A stretch of DNA of 19,626 nucleotides from Mycogone perniciosa. Taxonomy: Eukaryota; Ascomycota; Sordariomycetes; Hypocreales; Hypocreaceae. The notes below the pieces were generated by a model, which saw only the letters and a list, made by a program, of their open reading frames with translations, had not been told where the DNA came from and ran no database searches. The stretch lies in contig JAOALB010000313.1 in NCBI GenBank assembly GCA_025331125.1, positions 1 to 19,626 on the forward strand, read 5' to 3'. Positions 7,080 through 16,337 of this stretch are shown in pieces (position 1 is the first letter of the stretch; the number at the start of each line of letters is the position of its first letter). A program made the translations under genes and the position numbers.

Positions 7080-9823
7080 TCAGTGCGCCTGGCTTGGTGG
7101 TTGTCTGGCTTCTACATCAAGTCTGCCTGTGGCCATCGCGTACTTCATAGTCGCTCTGACTGCGTCTACGTCCGGTGTCCATGTCTCGGGGTCTGATGGA
7201 GCTCTTCACCTCAAGAAAAATGATAGGCTACCTCTTCTGGTCTCAGTTTGTTGTAAGAGTTGGGCTCGCAGGGCTTCCCATTTTCTACAGCGGAACAAAA
7301 AGCGCTCAACAGTTTCCCTGGCACGTCCGCAGCCGCATATGTCTGATTCTACTGCTCCCATCTGATGTAGGTATCCATTGAGATTGGTCATCCCTGTTCG
7401 TAGTTGCGCTAGGATGCGAGCCTCTGCTCGATTGCATGCATCATATAAAATCCGAGTGTGTCTGCCTGGCAGTGCTGTATCTAGTTTTGTCGTGTATTTG
7501 CCTGCCCCTTCAATGCGGGCCTTCTCCTGCAGTAGCCTTGTTATTGCTGTGCTTGCTGTTGTGGTTCTCGCTTGGTATATCTGTCTGCGTGACGTGCTTC
7601 TAGGTTCAGTGGCCTTCCGCGCTACTTCCTTTTCCTTCCTTCCTAGGAGAAACTCCTGCCCTGGGATCCACCTCATGTCGACCCGGTTGTCCCTCTCCTT
7701 AAGCTTCTTGGCTGCTTCATATATCCGCCGGATCGTACCCTGACCGGACTGTTGCCGGGGTTGGCTGATCGCTGATAGCACGGACCGGTTGCTGGTAAAC
7801 AAGGTGATCTGTCTGCCACGGATCCGTGGGGAAATGCATGCCATCGCCATCGCAATGGCCGCCAGTTCCGCTGTGTATGGATTCTCTTCATTCTCACTCC
7901 TAGCGTAACGAAGAAAGACGCGGCTTCCTCGTCGGACCCGTTGACCAGGGTATCGCGGAAGACACCACCCACGCCTATAATAGCATTTCTCTCGGACGAG
8001 CTTGTTGCGAGAGAGGATTTCCTGAGACTTGTTGGCGGACTCGATAGTACTCTCTGCATCGTTCTCGCTGACGACCGTTATCGGCTGTTCTCATGGTAGT
8101 ATCGCAAATGGTTTAATAGTCTCCATCCGATTTACTGGTATCTTCCGTTGCATTGTCGCTATTTTCTGTAAAGGGGAGACGAATCTCTTGAAAGCTCTCG
8201 CTCCTAGCTGTGCCAGTCGCGCTAGGGGGTTCGCTGTTTCCAGCGTGTGCATGCTGATCCAGAGGTTTACCGCTCTCTCGGCATGCCGTTCTCGTAGCGT
8301 TCAGATGTCCGCCTCAGCCTCGGCTACTGCAGTTGCGACTGTCTGGAAGGCTCCCGTGATTGCCTGGGTCCCAATTCTCTGACTCTATTGAGTTGGGCCG
8401 CATCGCCTTTCCCCAGGGCATGGGTCCCTCGTTCGCTATCACGGCCGGTAGCGGTGGGAAAATGCCAGCAGTTCCTCTACCCGTTCTCTTTTATCTGTCG
8501 CGATGGAGCCGTCGGTTCTCACCAGGGGAGGTATTTTGTCGTCTAGTGCACTGCCGTTTGGTTTTGGATACTTCGCCGCCTGCTAGATGTTTGCGTTGTC
8601 GGTGAGGAAGTCGTCCCAGTGTGTCTTCTTCTGTTTCCGAATCGCGTAGTGGTATTCTTTGGAGGCGTCTCTTGCTTGCTGTTCCAGGCCGAGCGCCGTG
8701 CGACCTGCCCGTCGCTGTGTCTTCGCTAGGTTCCTCTCATATGTATAGATCCTTCGGAGCTGGGTGAGGTCCGCCGTCCACCATCTCTTAACATATGTTG
8801 ATGGCTTTGCCCTAGGGGTGAGGGTCTGTACCGCCTCCAGTACCACCTCCAGTACCACTGCCATCAGCCGGTCCGTCTGTTGTTGTACAGAGCCGCCCCA
8901 GGGTACCCATCGGAGGTTGGTCGCAATCTGGGATCTTATTGCCGCCCAGGATGCGCTCTTAAAGAGAAATCTTTGTTCAGCCGGTCTGTCTGGGACTGCA
9001 ATGTCGAATGTTGTCTCGATTGATCTGTGGTCTGATCCGTGTTCAGTCTTATGCATATGCACTTCACCATTTCGGCCGCAAGCTCTTCTGACGTGAGCAC
9101 GAGATCGATCGTCGTCTCGCTTTCACCTCTTTGCTACGTCTTCGTGCCTCTCGGCAGCAGGCTGTGCAGGGATCGCTCGTTCATGAGGTCGACGATCGCA
9201 TCTCCCTCGCCTTGTCTGTGTGGTGAGACGTCGTCTCCTCCCCAGAGCTGATCATTTCGGTTGAAATCTCCTACGATAACCATGTCCGTTCGCGTGCCAG
9301 TTCCACACCGAAATCTCAAAATTAGCTCGTGTAGTTGTCCGACTGCGCTCCGCAGGGCCTCCGCGTTATGTCCTTCCACATAAACTGACACCACCATGAT
9401 CGCCCGGTCAGAGAGGTGGAGCACCGCCGCAGTGATGTCTGCAGACTGCGCAGGTATCTGCTCCGCCTTGATGTCGCTTCTTATCCACATCATGCTCCGT
9501 GTCGGCCACATTGCGTCGCTTCTCTGCGTTGGGATCGTCCTTGTCCAGTTTGTATGTTGTATGTTGCATGTTGCATGTTGCATGGGGGCCGTTAAAATCG
9601 TATCGTCGATAACCCGTGCGTATGGCTTCGAAATCGCCACCACCGCGAATTCTTCAAGTTGTTCGTCGTTCATTAGGCTGTGCTGTGTCGTGTCTTGCTT
9701 GCGTACGTTGAGTTGGAGGATCTGAAGCTGTTTATGCATCCCTACGAGGTTGGCGTGTTCGACAGGTCTTGCTAAACGATTCGTGCGGTCCGCCACATGG
9801 GACGCACTTGGGTTCGCGGCCAT
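7080..9823 (-). pseudogene. LINE ORF2 remnant: endonuclease, (RT deleted), RNase H
   Basis: The endonuclease starts LQILQLNVRKQ and carries VVGDFNRNDQLWGGDD and HGSDHR, typical of exonuclease-endonuclease-phosphatase LINE nucleases that nick target DNA. The catalytic Glu of the expected SEPYAR motif is Lys here (SKPYAR, codon 9628-9626). Frame breaks: TAG 9136-9134 with a frameshift before HGSDHR, TAG 8585-8583, a frameshift near 8460, then TGA 8303-8301 and TGA 8093-8091. After the missing RT come AITGAFQTVATAVAEAEADI and ARAFKRFVSPLQKIA. RNase H follows with GVGGVFRDTLVNG, PYTAELAAIAMA and TSNRSVLSAI. Last is the C-terminal zinc motif CGCGRARETVERFLFRC, where a usual His is Arg. A further frameshift near 7200 leads to MKYAMATGRLD and a stop at 7082-7080. 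Confidence 0.85.
9550..9584. repeat. 7-bp microsatellite, five units, inside the LINE endonuclease frame
   Basis: Plus-strand units TTGTATG, TTGTATG, TTGCATG, TTGCATG, TTGCATG run head to tail. On the coding strand they encode the odd stretch MQHATCNIQHTNW, where related LINE endonucleases have a short motif of the type M-x-H-x-NW. About three units (21 bp) therefore look like an in-frame expansion. Confidence 0.75.
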
Positions 9824-10937
9824 GGCATCCCCTATGATGATACCCTACTTCCGCGCACCTGGGGCAGACTTGGGCCTTCGTGCAGGTGAAGGCCTTATGC
9901 CCCAGCTCCTGGCAATTATAGCACTGGGTCGGGCCATGGCGTGGCTCGAACGCTCTAGTAAAGGCCGACTCGCCAGCAACATGGAAGTATTGGTCCTGCA
10001 GGAGCCGTGCTACTTCGCTGCCCTTGGTGATGTATACTACCATTGATCCATATGTTTTATTGTTGTCTTTCCTGCTAAGCCACGCTATCTTAGCGGTGCT
10101 GACGTTCTCTTTTCCCAACGCCTCGATCGCCCCTGGCAATATTGCTCCGTCCTTGTCGATAACTGCCGTTCGATTAGCGTTGTCTACCAGGTACAATTAG
10201 TCCCGTGGGGCCCTGCTTCCTGGGATCGCGGTCTTTTGTGCTGCTTCCTTAACAAGAAGCATTTCTTCTTCGTCTCTGCCAATCACCCTAATTTGGTCGT
10301 AGTATCTGGGGTCCCTGACTACCGCCATACATCGCCAGTTCTCCCTGCCTTCCATCACTCGGATCTCCCTCTCGATCGATTGTCTGATCGATCCCACTTG
10401 CGCTTTGTCCCTGTTCTCTTCCCCAACTCTAGAGGTGTCGATCGTGCAGAACGGCGTGTCCGTTATGGATGTTGCTGCAGTATTTGCTGCAGAGAGAGTG
10501 CGGATGTTGCTTGACTGGCTGCTCGGTGGTGTGCGGGCCACGTCGGCGTACGATCTGTTCCCGCTTGGTAGTGTTTGGGCGGTGATAGTCGTGTTCCGTA
10601 TCAATTCCCTGAGAACCTGGAGGTCTTCTCTAGTCGATATTGTGTCCAGTCGTCCGTAGATGTGTTTCAGTTCCTCGGTCATCTGCTTTTTGACCTCTCC
10701 GAGTTCCGTCTTTACCATAGTGAGCTCCGCCTTGGCCGTGATGAACTCCGATTTAACGGTGGTAAGCTCCGTCTTGACCGTACGCAATTCCGTGTTGACA
10801 CGCCGGAGCTCCTGCTGGGCCTCTTCGTTGTGTTTCTGTTGCTCGGTCCATGCCCCACACAACATTTTCAGGATATCGGCTTGCTCTTTAATGGCTTCTT
10901 TCATTCCGTCAACGCCATGACGCGTGTCCCCAGCCAC
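9732..10937 (-). pseudogene. LINE ORF1 (coiled coil plus three zinc knuckles), one premature stop
   Basis: The frame opens upstream of 10937 (GTG there; first ATG 10904-10902) and is interrupted by TAA at 10199-10197, then continues in the same frame to 9732. A CAA-to-TAA change explains the stop. The N-terminal part is a regular heptad coiled coil (about residues 40-90) made of repeated VKTEL/VKSEF units. It is followed by a Ser/Thr-rich linker and an RNA-recognition-like region. The C-terminus has zinc knuckles CYNCQELGHKAFTC, CPRCAEVGYHHRGC and CVPCGGPHESFSKTC. In LINEs this protein binds element RNA as a chaperone and forms the ribonucleoprotein particle. The ORF2 frame overlaps its 3' end (9823 versus 9732). 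Only one inactivating change is visible, so ORF1 is better kept than ORF2. Confidence 0.85.
10690..10815. repeat. 21-bp periodic repeat encoding coiled-coil heptads
   Basis: Plus-strand GAGTTCCGTC, GAGCTCCGCC, AACTCCGATT, AAGCTCCGTC and CAATTCCGTG blocks recur every 21 bp. They correspond to the VKTEL-type heptads of the LINE ORF1 coiled coil on the minus strand. The DNA repeat suggests the coil grew by duplication of a seven-codon unit. Confidence 0.55.
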
Positions 10938-11065
10938 CGCAGCAGCCTCTGCGTGACGCTCGTTCTTCCATCCAGCGTGGGGACCTCCGGTCGCACAGTG
11001 ATACTCGAAGCCCTAGTGGATGGCTTAGTGGAGCGCGCTGGTCGTCGCAGTTCGGGCGTGTCGTG

Positions 11066-11547
11066 TGGTGACGTCACGTTTGGCTCAGTTCTGTCGTTTC
11101 GGACCATTTCGGCGCTTCCGGATCCACGACGCGCTCGCACGGGAAGCTCTTTCAAAGGGCAATCGATGCAGGCCGCTTGAAAGAACACTCGATAGGTTTA
11201 TCCGATTGTTGAAACTCAGGAATCAAGCTCCTAAGAATCCAAGAGCGCCCCCCCATGGGCACAAATGCTCTGCCCCCGCTCGCAACCGAAAGAAATCGGG
11301 CCGAAAAGGTGGGGTCAAAATCCGCTCCTTTTTTCTATACCCCTACCGATCATGTCCTGAATATACTCGCACCCTTGGCTTCATGAATCAGTCAACCACT
11401 CCACAGATCAAGTGCTCCCCAGCGCTATATAGCAGAACCTATAACTGCGCCGGAGCCAGAACTAAGAGGGTTGTTGAGTTACGCCGGCAGAAACCACGGT
11501 ACGATTCACTGGCTGCCGAAAACAGCCGCCTTCGCCACACAATCACC
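11066..11547 (+). promoter_or_regulatory. 5' region of the 786-aa gene with TATA box
   Basis: A TATATAG at 11426-11432 (in GCGCTATATAGCAG) lies about 120 bp before the ATG at 11548, a sensible distance for a short 5' UTR. A perfect TGACGTCA (CREB/ATF-type palindrome) is at 11069-11076, at the presumed LINE boundary. The plus frame is open from 11065 into the gene, but the upstream part has no coding character and the ATG at 11548 (context ATCACCATGTCG) starts the conserved-looking protein. Confidence 0.45.
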
Positions 11548-14060
11548 ATGTCGGTCTCGGATATGCTTTCCACACTGAACACCCTCATCAAGTTGGGGTT
11601 AGAAATCAAGACCCGACTCGACTCGCTCAACCAAGCTGCCGAAGACCTTCAACTGCTGACCACCAACCTTAAAATTCTGTTGATGGTGTTTGAGAATCCC
11701 GTGAACGAGGACATCATCAAGACCCATGTGTCAGAGTTCGTGAATATCCTGGATGTCCTGCAAAGCATTGCACATTCGTGCACAAAATGCGCAAAGGCCC
11801 TGGACATCGACCTTGCTGGAGCGACAACTGCGACTAAGAAGACAGGGGCGCGTGGCAAGAAATTTGTCAGGCGAATATGGGCTTTCAACAAGATTCCCAA
11901 CCTTCTCGCTGAAATTCAGCGCAAGGCCGAACAACTTCAAAAGATATACAGCGCAGTGTCTGCTGTAATTCTCCACGACATCAGGACGCAACAGGGACAG
12001 ACGAGTGGGAAGGAAATTGTTAAATCCACCCCCGTCGTGAAAAAAACAACTATACATGAAAACTTGCTCGACCTGGACCTCAGCACGGATTTTGCTAGCA
12101 TCGACCAGATGGTGGGAAACCTCATGAAGGAATGCAAACACCTTCGGCAACGACTCCAGGAGGCTATTCTATTTCCCGACACATCGGCTGTTCAAGATTA
12201 TCAAGCACAGAACCCAGAAGGAGCATCATTTTGGAAGGATCGGTTCCAAAAAGACGAACTCAACGCCTCGGCTCTTCGCTATGAGGTAAGAACGCTCAAC
12301 TCCACCCCCCCTTTTTTATTCCCAATATCGCCCCATCATACCGACATATGGCTTTCTTGACAGACGTTATACGTTTCTTGGGCACGCTTCGTACATGAGG
12401 TAGAAGCGTCTTTTGTTCTCAAAAAGATACCGACTGGGATTTTTGAAACCGGAAACATCGACCTCATTCGCAAGCAAGGATCTCGCTATTGCATCGATCA
12501 AAGCGGTACGCGTCGTCTTTCCACTATCCGGCCTCTCTGGCTCCCGGCTCTTCGGTCTGCTCTCGATCCGCTGCACAAGGGTTACGTCAAGCCTCAGGAC
12601 TATTTCAATCTTCTTCACGACTCCTCCTTGTCTGACACACTTAGAAGATTGGCCCTCGAAAACGCAGGCTACGGTACACTTGTCGAATGTGAACGGGCAT
12701 CCGGGGATCTTCCCTTGCCGGGGGCAATTGAGTCCCCTTCTGATCACATCGGCTGGGTCTCTGCCCAAATCGTGGCCGTTCCAACACCTGATGAACTTGG
12801 AATTGTTACCGAACGAGAGGTCATGGAATCAAGCGGCGACGTCCTCTTCGCTTACTTCAACGATACTACTCAAGATGTTCACGTTTACGTACGCTACCTT
12901 CAGACCGGTCAAATCGAGCGTAAGAGTCTCTCGAAGCAAGTTCGTCCGATCGGGGGCATTTCTATCGGCGCTGCATTGTCTATCCGGCATGAGCTGGAAT
13001 CAGGTGATCATGCCTGGAGCTGCGACCTTCACATCACCGAGTTCAAGGCATGTTACGGGGGGCAGTACATTATTACGGCGGGTGTGGGTTCGAGTGCTAT
13101 TGTGTTTTCCACGAGGCCTCTCAAGAATTCCTTCGACAAGGTGTTACGCGACGACGACAACTCCTCAAGTTCTACCATACCGGAGTTTGACTGTACGCTT
13201 CTGGGGCCGTCGAAGGTATTCACCGACCCACCGAAAGTTGGCGAAAAGGTTCAGGTATGTATTATTTCTGCCAGAACACTGTGCAGTACATCTATCGAGG
13301 TACGATTCTCATTCTGTGATTTGGCCAGATCGAGTACGACGGATTTTGGTACGATTCGAGAGTCACGGTAGTGGACGGCGATGAGATAGAGTATATCGAT
13401 TGGGACAGTTTACCGAAGCAAGTCCCGACCAATATTACAGAAGCTCAGGACGATAGTATAGGGGATGAGAAAGATGGCGGTAGCTTTTTCTTTCCCGAAG
13501 AGCAGTTGACACAACTCGGAAAGGGCACGCGGCGGCTGTGGCGACCATGGCGAAGAAGCATCACAAGGTACGACGTTCGACCTTATCGTTGCTTCCATAT
13601 CGGCGACTCTATCGAGGCACCCGTCATGTACCCGGATTTCCGATTCCATTACCATATTACCGACAACTCGCAACTCTACCTTCCTGCTCGAATCGTTGAC
13701 GTCCAAGGTGACCAGTATGTGATCGAATTCAGTCCGGCGCTTTCGGTTCATGGGTGGTGGCCAGGGAGGATGCCTAAGGGTAAACAAGTAGACCTAGTGC
13801 CAGGATCAGGCGTTAAGGTAGAAAACCCGTTCGACTTTAATCGCGTGACGTTAGGCATGGATCGGGTACGTCCTTTCTCTGCGGGGCCACGACCGGTTCT
13901 GGGTGTTCAGTCAGCGAAGCCGTCTGGGTGGAGTTCATTTCAGGGCGTTCATCTCTGCAATCTTGAGGATCTTTTGGAGCGGAGTCTTTGGAACAACGAC
14001 CGCGATAGTCAGCGAACGGGTGGCCAGAGGGACCGGAGCCCATTCGCGAATGAGGAATAA
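11548..14060 (+). CDS. 786-aa protein: HeLo/STAND-like helical N-terminus plus Tudor/Agenet-like barrels
   Basis: Exons 11548-12285, 12364-13254 and 13329-14060 (TAA) join in phase 0. The introns are 78 nt (GTAAGA..TTGACAG) and 74 nt (GTATGT..GGCCAG). Residues 1-150 are amphipathic helices (MLSTLNTLIKLGLEIKTRL, EDLQLLTTNLKILLMVFE) resembling fungal HeLo/HeLo-like or STAND N-terminal bundles, which in known proteins act in membrane-directed cell death and non-self signalling. A helical stretch follows (about 190-220) and then a region I do not recognise (247-375; LWLPALRSALDPLHKGYVKP). After that come beta-rich, Tudor/Agenet-like units: about 375-442 (GWVSAQIVAVP, VYVRYLQTGQIERKSL), 535-575 (VGEKVQIEYDGFWYDSRVTV) and 632-727 (IGDSIEAPVMYPDF, LYLPARIVDVQGDQYVIEF). 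Tudor-like folds often read methylated Lys/Arg or act as scaffolds. There is no NTPase, signal peptide or membrane segment. No stop or frameshift breaks the 786 codons, in contrast to the neighbours. Gene model firm; domain calls are by eye. Confidence 0.8.
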
Positions 14061-14562
14061 CTGTATCGTATACTCTCGGCAGGATGCAGAGGCTGGTTAA
14101 GGCGGTGGCCATCTGGGATTTGGGAGAGTAGCAGAAGAAGCAGTGGAAGAACAGGGCAAAGCGTATAAAACCGTCCTTAGGTACACCCGTTTATTCTCTA
14201 TCCGATAGAGTGTTCCAGTAGTAGACAACTCAGACTCGGTTTATATATGATTATGTTTATATATTCAGTTTATATTACATGGTCCCTGCCGACCAGCCAG
14301 CCCTACGACATCTGCATGAAATGTTTTGTAGTCGAGGGCTCTGAAGCGGCCGCTCCATATCTTTTTAACGTCGGAGCTCCGGAGGACGGTTGAAGTGGGA
14401 GGAGAGGTAGACACACGGATCTCATAGGACAAGGTACAGCGCGAGGATCACGAGAATGTACGAGCATTCTCCCATAACAGCGTCTGGGGGCGCCGGCTTG
14501 TGGCGAAAAACTTCCAAGATCGAAATTGCTGGACATCAGGCCGCTACGAAATTGGAACTAGC
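14061..14562. other. 3' region of the 786-aa gene; AT-rich, no gene seen
   Basis: An AT-rich block at 14240-14280 (TTTATATATG, GTTTATATATTCAG) is a likely polyadenylation region for the plus-strand gene. The rest, to the stop of the DUF3435 relic, shows no frame with a recognisable domain. Confidence 0.35.
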
Positions 14563-15264
14563 TCAACCCCTCAGCTTGACACCGTGAACACTCTGTACAT
14601 GCTTCTTGAAATGATTCAGGTGCTCGAACTCCAGTGCCACCGACTTGCACTTGGGATGGTTGAAAACTATCTGCTTCGCATCCCGCAGTTCCTTCGCGTG
14701 CTCCCTGTCAAAGTGGTCGTACATCACGGCGGGTCGGTAGTACCTAAACGTCCTCTCCTCGTAGGACTGCCCCTCGTCCCCGATGCAGCGTGAGCACTGT
14801 ATCCTCTGCATCAGAAGCGGAAAGGGCTCTGGCTCGGGGGACTCCTCCTTCGCCACGACCTCAGCCGGCGCCCTGCGCCGGACGTGTTCTCGTTTCACGG
14901 TCTCCCGCTTGTTGCATAGGGCGACCATGAGCTCGGCGGCCTAGATGCGGAGTTCGAGAAGCTCTGTGGGTCCTAGGTCCTCCAGCTGGTTACAGAGGAT
15001 CTCGGCGAGCTAGGCGCGTTCTGGTGTGTGCAGGTTAATGGCCGGCTCCACGTATTCCTCCTCCACCTCGCTGATGGCCTGCCGCTCGATTTCCCAGGTC
15101 GGACGGTTATGGAAGTAGTCCGTTGGGCTCGCCCTGACTCTGCTCAGAACCCACGCCCTTTTTAGGATCATCTTCAGGCCCTTTCTCCGTCATTTGTATT
15201 GAGCGAAGGGGCCTTCTAGGCAAGAAGGGCCTTTGTTGGAGAGGGTTTGTATGTCGGGGCTGTT
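14563..15264 (-). pseudogene. C-terminal relic of a DUF3435 (FluG-domain) protein
   Basis: On the minus strand one frame reads NSPDIQTLSNK, FAQYK, stop, RRKGLKMILKRAW, PTDYFHNRPTWEIERQAI, EPAINLHTPERA, stop, LAEILCNQLEDLG, LLELRI, stop, AAELMVALCNKRET. It continues into a C2H2-like tail: CSRCIGDEGQSYEERTFRYY, MYDHFDREHAKELRD, HPKC and NHFKKHVQSVHGVKLR. This is the usual end of fungal DUF3435/FluG-domain proteins, a group that includes tyrosine recombinases of Crypton-like and Starship elements. The three in-frame stops (15192-15190, 15012-15010, 14943-14941) are TGA, TAG, TAG and fit CGA or CAG codons hit by C-to-T. One zinc ligand is also lost (FNHPKC for CNHPKC). The recombinase catalytic part is not in the window: the frame fades above 15264, so the copy is 5'-truncated. 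Confidence 0.75.
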
Positions 15265-15982
15265 CCATCTGCACCTGCTACTGGTATCCGCTCCCTGTCT
15301 GGACCTGTACCTCCTGCTCTATGTGCACCTGCTATTAGCATCTCCGACCTGAACGCAGATGCCCTGGCCGCTGTCTCTGGTACTGGTATCTGAGGCAAAC
15401 ATCCCCAGCATTCTGGCCTCGCGGCTGACGTCGAAATAGGCAACAGCCAATCTTGGTGCTGCTGCTATAGAGGGGGTCGGTTGCTTCTGGTCGTCGCACC
15501 GGCCGTGGCGCCGGATCCAGCACCAGTCCTTTGGTTTCAGGGCAGACGGGATCGTTTTAGGCATGTTCCCGTTCTTCGTTGTTTGTCCACTTGCGTGAGA
15601 ATTGATACAGGGAGACATAGTGTACAAGGAGACTATCCGCGTTCCACGACCCTTTGCGGCCGCAATCCAAAGCAGCAAAGGTAGCGAAATGTCACATTCC
15701 GTATTTGTAGAGCCCCGTTGTAGGTCGGTATGGACTCGACATGATATATCTAGTCGTTTGGTCTCAAGGCGGCGCAATTACTTCATCCGTGGTGATAATG
15801 TTGCTTCGTTTAGGTCGAAGACGTGAGCGTAGGTGAATCTAAATTCGCTATCGGGAATGTCTGGACGCGATGTAACAAAGCGCCAGATCTGGCTCTTGCT
15901 GCTTTGTTATGGCATTAGGAACGCTACATTCTGGGTACGACCTAGCGGGGTCTGCACTGCCACGAGTATCTAAAAATGGGCT

Positions 15983-16013
15983 TCGCTAATAAAGTTGACT
16001 AAAAAATTAGCGA
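15983..16013. repeat. inverted repeat, 8-bp perfect arms
   Basis: TCGCTAAT (15983-15990) pairs with ATTAGCGA (16006-16013), leaving a 15-base AT-rich loop. It could be the edge of a decayed MITE or DNA-transposon end, or a transcription-stop hairpin by chance. No partner end was found. Confidence 0.4.
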
Positions 16014-16052
16014 CACCCGTTAAGCCTTTTTTGTCATAAACAACCAAAAATG

Positions 16053-16066
16053 GTTTGAATTCAAAC
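16053..16066. repeat. perfect 14-bp palindrome
   Basis: GTTTGAATTCAAAC reads the same on both strands and lies about 270 bp upstream of the three-exon gene. It has the form of a dimeric regulator site, but no second copy is seen in the window. Confidence 0.45.
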
Positions 16067-16337
16067 TATGCCAAATCTGGGTCTTAAAATTTAACTGATG
16101 TATATAGATCTGAATCCAGCTTGATACTGTATAAATGTTACGCTCCTATTTCAAGTTTTATTTAAAAGTCGCACCTATAATTGGGCTTCCTCATGAATAT
16201 AAATATCGCCCTCCTAGAGGGAGAGATACACTGATAGTTCCGGACTTGACGGTGGGAATGTGAATGTCTCTTCTTGCCGATATCACCACGATTGGGATTG
16301 TTTAAAACTGCTTTACTAGTTCCACTCAGTGGATGCC

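Larger units (their letters stand above)
7080..11065 (-). mobile_element. degenerate Tad1-like LINE lacking the reverse-transcriptase core
   Basis: Minus-strand order, 5' to 3': ORF1 with coiled coil and three zinc knuckles; a start region of ORF2 overlapping its end; endonuclease; linker; the segment that normally follows the reverse transcriptase; RNase H; and a Cys-rich C-terminus. This layout is the Tad1/I-type LINE of filamentous fungi. Between about 8385 and 8370 the text jumps from the pre-RT linker to the post-RT region, so the polymerase core is deleted. Numerous stops and frameshifts show the copy is dead. Outer ends are approximate: the 3' limit given is the ORF2 stop, and the real 3' end may reach about 6920; the 5' end lies near 11065. 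Confidence 0.85.
15265..16337. other. no confident gene; GC-rich then AT-rich spacer with palindromes
   Basis: From 15265 to 15830 several frames on both strands are open (for example 15319-15777 minus), a composition effect. None shows a domain or continues the DUF3435 relic. From about 15960 to 16200 the sequence turns AT-rich and holds an eight-base inverted repeat and a 14-base palindrome, listed separately. The 150 bases before 16338 are the presumed 5' region of the three-exon gene. Confidence 0.35.

Noticed and set aside
7206..7850. 214-aa minus-strand frame as a stand-alone gene
   Set aside because: It is the RNase H and C-terminal zinc part of the LINE ORF2, not an independent gene.
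10575..11180. 201-aa plus-strand frame with periodic Leu/Arg repeats
   Set aside because: Antisense of the LINE ORF1 coiled coil; the periodicity comes from the 21-bp heptad repeat.
12413..13384. 323-aa plus-strand frame over exon 2 of the 786-aa gene
   Set aside because: It is an out-of-frame shadow; the phase-0 three-exon model explains the region and gives domain-like text.
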